From JBOGJG01 sp050747825 (GTDB lineage Bacteria; Acidobacteriota; UBA6911; RPQK01; JBOGJG01): a DNA stretch of 6,095 nt. The stretch covers positions 1-6,095 of the forward strand of contig JBOGJG010000355.1 of the NCBI GenBank assembly GCA_050747825.1. The letters run 5' to 3'. Every line of letters begins with the position of its first letter. Position 1 is the stretch's first letter. Both the position numbers and the translations under genes were made by a program. Of the stretch, positions 1 through 4,223 are shown piece by piece. The notes under the pieces were generated by a model. That model was given only the letters and a program-made list of their open reading frames with translations. It was not told the origin of the DNA and did no database searches.

Positions 1-22
1 TTGGAACTTGAAACTTGGAACT
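1..22. repeat. Short direct repeat TTGGAACT beyond the dehydratase stop
   Basis: TTGGAACT occurs at 1-8 and 15-22, separated by TGAAAC-type sequence, giving a 14-base period. It sits immediately after the dehydratase stop and continues off the window edge, so it may be the end of a longer tandem array. No function is claimed. Confidence 0.3.
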
Positions 23-1188
23 CAAGCGACAAGCTCATCAAAGACCTCAAAGAGACTCGCTTTGAGCTCGATGCCCATCCCGGGCGCATCGGGGATGCGG
101 ACGCGGCTGTTTTCGACGGCGACCGAGTCGGCGAAACCGCCAAAGGGCTGAAAGACGCTCGGGTAAGATTCATTGCCGCCCAGACCCAGGCCGGCTGCGA
201 TATGCAGCGCGAACTGATGTCCGCCATGGGGAACGCAGCGCCTCCAGGACCATCCGTGTTCTTTCAGCATATCCAGCGTTTGCAGGTACTCCACCAGTCC
301 GTAGCTGAGGGCTGGGTCCATCTGTAAAAAATCGCGGTCGGACCTGAGACCTCCGTGACGGATCAGGTTGCGCGAGTCCAGCCAGGAAAACAGGTTCTCG
401 CCCGTTGCGACGGGTGTGGCGGAGACCGCCGCCACCTGCGCGTGAGCCTCATAGTCCAGAGGCTCCACCGGTTCCTCATACCACTTCAGCCCGTAAGGGC
501 CAAGCGCCTCTGCGTATTCGAGGGCCGTCTTCAGGTCGAAGCGCGCATTGGCATCTACGGCCAGCCGGGAGCCTTGACTCACGATCTTCAAAACGGCCTC
601 GATTCGCTCCAGGTCCTCCGCCAGGGACGCTCCGCCGATTTTAATCTTGACCGTGTCGTAACCCAGGTCCAGATAGCTTCGGATTTCATCCTGCAGCGTT
701 GTCTGGTCCTTGCCCGGATAGTAGTAGCCCCCGGCAGCGTAAACAAAGACCTCGCGGTCGGCCTGCGCGCCTCTAAAGCGCTCAGCCAATAACTTTGCCA
801 GAGGCTTCCCTTCCAGCTTGGCCGCCAGGTCCCAAAAAGCCATATCCAGCGTCCCTACGGCCACCGAACGGTCCCCATGTCCTCCCGGCTTCTCATTCCT
901 CATCATGATCTGGTGGGCTTTGAAGGGGTCGAAGTTCTCACCGTCGTCCGAGAGCAGCGCCTCGGCCGGCGCCCCCATGAGGCGAGGGATCATTCTCTCG
1001 CGAAGAATGCCTCGCTGCGCATAGCGCCCATTGGAGTGAAACCCAAAGCCGGTTACCGCTTTGGCGTCCCGTATTACGTCACTGACGACCGCCACGGTCG
1101 AGACCGTCATCTCCGAAAAATCGATGACGGCATTGCGAATCGCCGAGCGGATCGGGACGACTTGCTCACGAATGTCTGTGATTTTCAT
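22..1188 (-). CDS. tarD: D-tartrate dehydratase-like enolase superfamily enzyme (mandelate racemase / muconate lactonizing group)
   Basis: A 388-residue enzyme expected to dehydrate D-tartrate to oxaloacetate in the cytoplasm with one Mg2+. From memory it matches Bradyrhizobium D-tartrate dehydratase (TarD) almost end to end, including IRNAVIDFSEMT (18-29), NEKPGGHG (98-105) and YAAGGYYYPGK (150-160). The catalytic set lines up at a one-residue offset: K183 in VKIKIGG, metal ligands D212 (VDAN), E238 (WYEE) and E264 (ATGEN), and H321 in VPHGGH. The N-terminal capping domain is about residues 1-125 and the barrel about 126-370. Length equals the family norm and nothing is missing. The ATG at 1188 matches the N-terminus of the family. 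It has no Shine-Dalgarno sequence; an extended -10 box lies just upstream instead. No tartrate transporter or regulator is in the window, so it stands alone. The family assignment is firm. Substrate is inferred from active-site identity; another acid-sugar dehydratase remains possible. Confidence 0.9.
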   Translation of the reverse strand: MKITDIREQVVPIRSAIRNAVIDFSEMTVSTVAVVSDVIRDAKAVTGFGFHSNGRYAQRGILRERMIPRLMGAPAEALLSDDGENFDPFKAHQIMMRNEKPGGHGDRSVAVGTLDMAFWDLAAKLEGKPLAKLLAERFRGAQADREVFVYAAGGYYYPGKDQTTLQDEIRSYLDLGYDTVKIKIGGASLAEDLERIEAVLKIVSQGSRLAVDANARFDLKTALEYAEALGPYGLKWYEEPVEPLDYEAHAQVAAVSATPVATGENLFSWLDSRNLIRHGGLRSDRDFLQMDPALSYGLVEYLQTLDMLKEHGWSWRRCVPHGGHQFALHIAAGLGLGGNESYPSVFQPFGGFADSVAVENSRVRIPDAPGMGIELKASLFEVFDELVA

Positions 1189-1196
1189 AGGTGTTC

Positions 1197-1205
1197 AATA
1201 TAGCA
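1197..1205 (-). promoter_or_regulatory. Extended -10 promoter for the tartrate dehydratase gene, probably leaderless
   Basis: On the minus strand TGCTATATT occurs, a TGn extension followed by a 5/6 match to TATAAT. Eight bases separate it from the ATG at 1188, so transcription would start at or within a base or two of the start codon. No purine-rich ribosome binding site lies between. I saw no good -35 hexamer, which is tolerable for an extended -10. Inferred from sequence only. Confidence 0.45.
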
Positions 1206-1291
1206 GCCCTTGCTCCCCACGAGATGGCAGGGGCCGTGCTCGGCGACACGCCTGGAGCGGCACAGCATTAGCGCAACGCAAAATTCTCGGC

Positions 1292-1583
1292 ATGGCCGAA
1301 CAGGCACTGGTCTTCCTCATCTGCTCCCCTCGTTCCGAAAAAGCAAATTCCTATCTTTCTTCGGAAACACGACATCGATTTTATTGAGGCGCAACAGCTT
1401 GGGCAGGATGAAGATAGATTGCAGGTCCAAGCCCGAAGCGACGACGAACCGAGGTATGCGCTTATCGCCAAACATCGCGGCAAGGTTTGGGCCGCTTTTT
1501 TTACGATTCGGAGCGAGCGCATTAGACTCATTTCCGTGCGTCGAGCACGCGAACAAGAAGAGAGACTGTATCATGAAATCTAA
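1292..1583 (+). pseudogene. brnT: BrnT-family toxin (DUF497), frameshifted near its N-terminus
   Basis: BrnT toxins are small RelE-fold ribonucleases that inhibit translation. From 1365 one frame reads KHDIDFIEAQQL, then DEPRYALIAKHRGKVW, then RIRLISVRRAREQEE, and stops at 1581-1583. This is the BrnT core in its usual order (helix, central strands, RIRxISxRRAR). That frame has no usable start codon upstream. The preceding residues lie in another frame: ATG at 1292, then RSEKANSYL at about 1328-1357, matching the family's D-x-x-K-A-x-x-N-L. Between them is a tandem TCTTTCTT (1354-1361). Removing one TCTT restores NSYLRKHDIDF, the expected family sequence. I therefore read this as a toxin gene broken by a 4-base duplication. 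The residues before RSEKA match the usual start poorly, so the original start is uncertain. Its stop overlaps the antitoxin start, as in an intact pair. Confidence 0.72.
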
Positions 1584-1723
1584 ACAGCTCGACCACATCT
1601 TTGATGAGGGTAAAGATATTACCGAGTTCTTGGCTTGGAGTAACCCGTCAAGCGGTAATAAAAATGTGGATCGCCGAAAGATTGCGGCAGGAGGAAAGCT
1701 TGAAAAACGGGTTGGATGTGTAA
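1573..1723 (+). pseudogene. CopG-type ribbon-helix-helix antitoxin, middle deleted out of frame
   Basis: This is the expected partner of the upstream toxin; its ATG overlaps the toxin's last codons by 11 bases. The start frame gives MKSKQLDHIFDEGKDITEFL (1573-1632), the conserved N-terminus of CopG antitoxins paired with BrnT. It then runs into unrelated sequence and stops at 1731 after 52 residues. In the next frame, 1634-1723 reads LGVTRQAVIKMWIAERL and stops at 1721-1723, which is the conserved second helix and C-terminus of the same family. Normal members are about 75-90 residues. The missing part is the linker, the DNA-contacting beta strand and the first helix, roughly 30 codons lost plus a change of frame. 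The repressor and toxin-binding functions should both be gone. TTGG and CTTGG at the joint could be the deletion repeats. The 52-residue frame might still be translated but lacks the fold. Confidence 0.75.
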
Positions 1724-1803
1724 AAAGGTAGCAAGATGAGGCAGACGTGATCCGTCTTAGCGGGAGCCATGGTCAGCTTTTTCGTTCGTAAATGAGAGCC
1801 CCT

Positions 1804-2004
1804 CTAAGTCAATTCTTCAATAAACTCTATTTCCTTCCTGATCATTTCGTTAACTAAGTCTCCAATATCCTTGCCCTTCTTTCGCGCGATATACTCGAGT
1901 TGCTCTTGTAATTCTGAGTCAAGATAGATTGGGAGGTTTAACTGCGCTTCCTTTCGGTAAAACTTTCCCTTAACCGCTTTCGAAAAATCATATTCTTTCT
2001 TCAT
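1804..2004 (-). CDS. Ribbon-helix-helix antitoxin paired with BrnT
   Basis: A 66-residue protein expected to bind its own promoter and neutralise the neighbouring BrnT-type toxin. It begins MKKEYDFSKAVKGKFYR, a start typical of small antitoxins found beside DUF497 toxins. AQLNLPIYLD (about 20-29) is the DNA-contacting strand, followed by helix A (SELQEQLEYIARKKG, about 30-44) and helix B (IGDLVNEMIRKEIEFI, about 47-62). Length is normal and no defect is visible. Its ATG at 2004 lies 17 bases inside the toxin gene, so the two are one operon with the toxin first, the order usual for BrnTA. The gene is AT-rich compared with the flanking metabolic genes, which suggests transfer. The family is clear; the exact subfamily name is not. 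Confidence 0.82.
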   Translation of the reverse strand: MKKEYDFSKAVKGKFYRKEAQLNLPIYLDSELQEQLEYIARKKGKDIGDLVNEMIRKEIEFIEELT

Positions 2005-2257
2005 GCTGTTTACTTTCGTTCTTCGTTGCCTTGCGTGCCGAGAAAATCCTTATCCTGGCACTTCCTTTCGCTGACCGATCTAACCCGATGGTGATCCACC
2101 TCTCCTCGTCCCGACTATGTTCTTCGTCAAATTGAGATAATGCCTCAGGGTCAAGAAAAATTGTGGCTGCTCGTTCGAAGGTAATGCCGTGTTTCCTCGC
2201 ATTATGTTCAGCCTTGATTGGATCCCACTCAAAACGATATTGGAACGGCCGATGCAC
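1988..2257 (-). CDS. brnT: BrnT-family toxin (DUF497), apparently missing a central strand
   Basis: An 89-residue BrnT-like protein, in the family a RelE-fold mRNA endonuclease. FEWDPIKAEHNARKHGITFE (about 9-28) is the diagnostic N-terminal motif, WITIGLD (54-60) the first core strand, and RIRIFSARKATKNE (68-81) the C-terminal strand and basic stretch. Between WITIGLD and RIRIF family members usually have about 20 residues, including a hydrophobic strand like LLVVxHTYRE. Here only about 9 polar residues (RSAKGSA region) remain. This looks like an in-frame loss of about 33 bases that removes a core strand, so the toxin is probably inactive, though the frame is open. The start is GTG at 2257, set by the N-terminal motif, with no ribosome binding site but an extended -10 box immediately upstream. 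It overlaps the antitoxin gene by 17 bases. Confidence 0.82.
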   Translation of the reverse strand: MHRPFQYRFEWDPIKAEHNARKHGITFERAATIFLDPEALSQFDEEHSRDEERWITIGLDRSAKGSARIRIFSARKATKNESKQHEERI

Positions 2258-2262
2258 AGCGT

Positions 2263-2271
2263 ATTATCTCA
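2263..2271 (-). promoter_or_regulatory. Extended -10 promoter for the second brnT operon, probably leaderless
   Basis: The minus strand reads TGAGATAAT, a TGn extension plus a 5/6 match to TATAAT. It ends 5 bases before the GTG start at 2257. The transcript would begin at the start codon or within a few bases inside it. No Shine-Dalgarno sequence or good -35 hexamer is visible. The short gap makes this a little weaker than the two similar sites in this window. Confidence 0.35.
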
Positions 2272-2369
2272 CAGTGAAAGTAAATTTTCCCGGGCTTGTC
2301 GCGTTTAAATGATCGCTCTGATAGTTGCGTTTGGCCTGTCTATAACCCTCACCCCACTAGCTCTCCGGG

Positions 2370-2666
2370 ATGATGGCAGAAATCAGCTGGATGAAAATCG
2401 TTGTTTTAGCGTCCCTGGTGATCATAGTCATCCGACCGGCGATCCTCGGTCTCATTCTCTGGAGGGTCAAGATGAGCTGGCAAGCACGGCTCTTTATCAG
2501 CTGGTGCGGCCCCAGAGGACTCAACACGCTGCTCCTGACTCTCCTCGCGGTGCAGGCCGGGCTTGCCGGGGCAGAACTGCTGGTGGCGACCGTCGGCGGA
2601 GTCGTCCTCATTTCGGCCTTCGTCCACGGGGCCACGGCGACCCCTGCCGGGGCCTGGTACGGAAGG
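2370..2666 (+). pseudogene. C-terminal remnant of a CPA1-family Na+/H+ antiporter
   Basis: Marks the first domain of the fused frame. Residues 10-34 form one hydrophobic segment (IVVLASLVIIVIRPAILGL), then MSWQARLFISWCGPRGLN (35-52) is the conserved loop of NhaP-type antiporters, whose GPRG or GLRG motif precedes the last helices. LLLTLLAVQAGL and LLVATVGGVVLISAFVHG follow as membrane segments, and TATPAGAWYGR (89-99) is the usual end of the transport domain. These proteins normally have 10-12 helices and about 400 or more residues; only about the last quarter is present. The ion-binding helices, with their acidic residues, are absent, so it cannot transport. The missing part is not elsewhere in the window. 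Confidence 0.7.
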
Positions 2667-3380
2667 ACAGGCCACGTGCTGATGACTCTGTCGCCGGGGC
2701 CGGCCTATTCGCAGACCGATATTATCGACCCGGCGAGCAAGATTCTGCCCAATCCGAATCCGGAGGTGATTACGGGTTGGGGAAAGCTGCCGGAGGGCAG
2801 AACGTGGGGATCGTGTGATGTGATCACGGCACCGAACGGCGACATCTTTGTGGCGGACGGGCACAGCGGCCAAAGAGAAGATCCTCCTCGAGGCGCAACG
2901 GGACGCATTATGAAGTTCAACAAGGAGGGACAATATATAAAAGAGTGGGGCCGGATCGGAACTGCACCCGGGGAGTTCCGCACGCCGCATGCTCTGGCGT
3001 TCGATTCCCGAGGACGTCTCTTTGTGGCTGACCGGGGAAACCATCGCATTCAGATCTTCGATCAAGAAGGCAGTCTCTTGGACACGTTCTATCAGTTCGG
3101 CCGTGTCAGTGGATTGTTCATCGACGCCGACGATACGCTCTATGCCATCGACTCGGAATCGGATCCCGATCGCCATCCGGGCTGGAAGACGGGCATCCGG
3201 ATCGGCCGCGCCACGGAAGACCGGGTCACGGCCTTCATCCCACCGCATGAGACCGACCGACCACACGGCGCGGCAGGAGAAGGTGTGGCCGTGGACGGCG
3301 AAGGGAACGTGTATGCGGCGGAAGGGCCCGCTTCGCGTCCAGTCGCCGGCGGCGCACTGACCCAATATCTCAAGCGTTGA
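2370..3380 (+). CDS. Chimeric frame: CPA1 Na+/H+ antiporter tail fused to an NHL-repeat beta-propeller protein
   Basis: One open frame of 336 residues joining pieces of two unrelated proteins. Residues about 1-98 are the C-terminal membrane part of a CPA1 (NhaP-type) antiporter. From about 106 (PGPAYSQTD, which resembles the end of an export signal) it is a secreted NHL-repeat protein of a family common in Acidobacteria. Repeats visible are DVITAPNGDIFVADG (150-164), HALAFDSRGRLFVADRGNHR (207-226), GLFIDADDTLYAIDSES (248-264) and GVAVDGEGNVYAAEGP (305-320), ending PVAGGALTQYLKR. Family members have more repeats between PEGRTWGS (141-148) and DVITAPNGD. From memory roughly 90-100 residues are missing at position 149, in frame. 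Four recognisable blades cannot close a six-blade propeller, so function is doubtful. The first ATG at 2370 follows an in-frame TAG at 2358-2360 and has no clear ribosome binding site. The ligand of this NHL family is unknown. Confidence 0.75.
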   Translation: MMAEISWMKIVVLASLVIIVIRPAILGLILWRVKMSWQARLFISWCGPRGLNTLLLTLLAVQAGLAGAELLVATVGGVVLISAFVHGATATPAGAWYGRTGHVLMTLSPGPAYSQTDIIDPASKILPNPNPEVITGWGKLPEGRTWGSCDVITAPNGDIFVADGHSGQREDPPRGATGRIMKFNKEGQYIKEWGRIGTAPGEFRTPHALAFDSRGRLFVADRGNHRIQIFDQEGSLLDTFYQFGRVSGLFIDADDTLYAIDSESDPDRHPGWKTGIRIGRATEDRVTAFIPPHETDRPHGAAGEGVAVDGEGNVYAAEGPASRPVAGGALTQYLKR

Positions 3381-3434
3381 GTTTCGGAGCGTGTCACCCA
3401 AAACGTCCCCAGCCGTTCCGCGTAGCATAAATGA

Positions 3435-3443
3435 TGGTATAAT
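3435..3443 (+). promoter_or_regulatory. Extended -10 promoter of vapBC, probably leaderless
   Basis: TGGTATAAT is a perfect extended -10 box (TGn plus consensus TATAAT). It ends 7 bases before the ATG at 3451, placing the transcript start on or next to that codon. There is no Shine-Dalgarno sequence. The hexamer 17 bases upstream does not resemble TTGACA, as is common when the extended -10 is strong. This is the best promoter in the window. Confidence 0.6.
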
Positions 3444-3452
3444 TTGTGGTAT
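3435..3452 (+). promoter_or_regulatory. Possible VapB operator: direct repeat TGGTAT over the promoter and start
   Basis: TGGTAT occurs at 3435-3440 and again at 3447-3452, 12 bases apart, about one helical turn. The first copy is part of the -10 box and the second covers the predicted transcript start. AbrB-type antitoxins usually repress their own operon, so a repeat here would suit autorepression. Short repeats like this also arise by chance; the functional reading is inference. Confidence 0.25.
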
Positions 3453-3711
3453 GAAAACGACCATCGACAAAGCCGGCCGCTTGGTGGTGCCGAAATCCAT
3501 ACGCAAAGCGGCACAGCTCGAGCCGGGCACGGAAGTAGAAGTTCGGGTAGTGGAGCGCAGGGTCGAGATTGAGCCTGTGCCCATGGAGGTGAGCCTTGAG
3601 CGTCGCGGCAAGCTTCTCGTGGCAGTTCCGCGCCGGGCGCGGACAAAGCTGAAAAAGGAGGAAGTCCAAGCCACTATCGACGATGTTAGGAAAGGACGCA
3701 AGGGACGGTGA
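3451..3711 (+). CDS. vapB: VapB antitoxin, AbrB/SpoVT (MazE-like) DNA-binding domain
   Basis: An 86-residue antitoxin expected to bind the VapC toxin through its C-terminus and the operon promoter through its N-terminus. MKTTIDKAGRLVVPKSIRKA (1-20) is the swapped-hairpin AbrB motif, with the hallmark DKAGRLVVPK. LEPGTEVEVRVVERRVEIEP (23-42) completes the barrel. The tail is charged (RTKLKKEEVQATIDDVRKGRKGR), typical of the disordered toxin-binding part. I start it at ATG 3451 because family members begin at MKTTID and the promoter sits directly upstream; a GTG at 3391 would add 20 residues with no family match and would precede the promoter. Its TGA overlaps the vapC GTG by four bases, so the two genes are translationally coupled. 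Confidence 0.88.
   Translation: MKTTIDKAGRLVVPKSIRKAAQLEPGTEVEVRVVERRVEIEPVPMEVSLERRGKLLVAVPRRARTKLKKEEVQATIDDVRKGRKGR
3695..3700 (+). promoter_or_regulatory. Ribosome binding site region of vapC
   Basis: The stretch before the vapC GTG is purine-rich, with AGGACG at about 3692-3697 and AAGGGA at about 3700-3705. Either AGGA or AGGG could pair with the 16S tail, AGGA at the better spacing. It supports GTG 3708 as the start and initiation on the same mRNA as vapB. Confidence 0.4.
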
Positions 3712-4223
3712 GCCGGTACGTCTGCGACACGAGCTGCCTCGTTGCAGCAGTTTGTACCTGGCACGAGCATCACGCGAGGACACGGGAAGAAATCGAAAGT
3801 CGTCTCGCATCGGGTCAGGAGTTGGTGCTCGCCGCCCATTCTCTTGCCGAGAGCTATGCCGTGCTAACCCGGCTCCCTCCACCTCATCGTCTCAAGGGTT
3901 CTGATGCAAGGGCGCTCCTCGAGGCAAATTGGAGACAAACGGACGTCGTTCATCTCACCGGAGCGGAAATGTGGCGGGCGTTGAAGGAGACCGAGCGGCG
4001 CGGGATCACGGGTGGACAGACGTACGATGCATTAATCGTCATTGCTGCTCTGAAAGCCAAGGCCGACACGCTCGTCACATGGAATGTGAGGAATTTCGAG
4101 CCCTTCCGAGACGACATCGAGATCATCAATCCCGCTAAGAAACCGGGGTCGGTGAGGCTTTCGAGCACGGACTGCTGCCAGTCGCGCAGTTGGCGCGCCA
4201 GCGCATCGGCAATCTCGGGGTGA
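3708..4223 (+). CDS. vapC: VapC toxin, PIN-domain ribonuclease with an aberrant C-terminal extension
   Basis: A PIN-domain RNase, the toxin of the VapBC pair. PIN acidic residues are present: D7 (YVCDTS), E48 (SLAESYAVLTRLP) and D107 (TYDALIV), with TWNVRNF (124-130) giving the fourth position as N126, as in many VapCs. The fold ends normally at about residue 143 (DIEIINPA). The last ~28 residues (KKPGSVRLSS onward) have no PIN counterpart: their DNA is the antisense strand of the sulfatase gene's 3' end. The native stop has evidently been lost, and the frame runs on to a chance TGA at 4221-4223. The catalytic domain is complete, so the toxin may still be active if the tail is tolerated. GTG start at 3708, coupled to vapB by a four-base overlap. 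Confidence 0.87.
   Translation: MSRYVCDTSCLVAAVCTWHEHHARTREEIESRLASGQELVLAAHSLAESYAVLTRLPPPHRLKGSDARALLEANWRQTDVVHLTGAEMWRALKETERRGITGGQTYDALIVIAALKAKADTLVTWNVRNFEPFRDDIEIINPAKKPGSVRLSSTDCCQSRSWRASASAISG

Noticed and set aside
1210..1572. Plus-strand frame extending the 52-residue antitoxin remnant upstream
   Set aside because: The extra N-terminal residues are the wrong-frame reading of the brnT gene; the antitoxin N-terminus at 1573 matches its family start.
1743..1757. Hairpin AGACG-TGATC-CGTCT between the two BrnT modules as a bidirectional terminator
   Set aside because: The stem is only five bases with no T-run on either side; such stems are common by chance.
2406..3839. Minus-strand open frame of 477 codons opposite the NHL and vapBC genes
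   Set aside because: It runs across several unrelated plus-strand genes with clear homology, has odd composition and no recognisable motifs, so it is a shadow.
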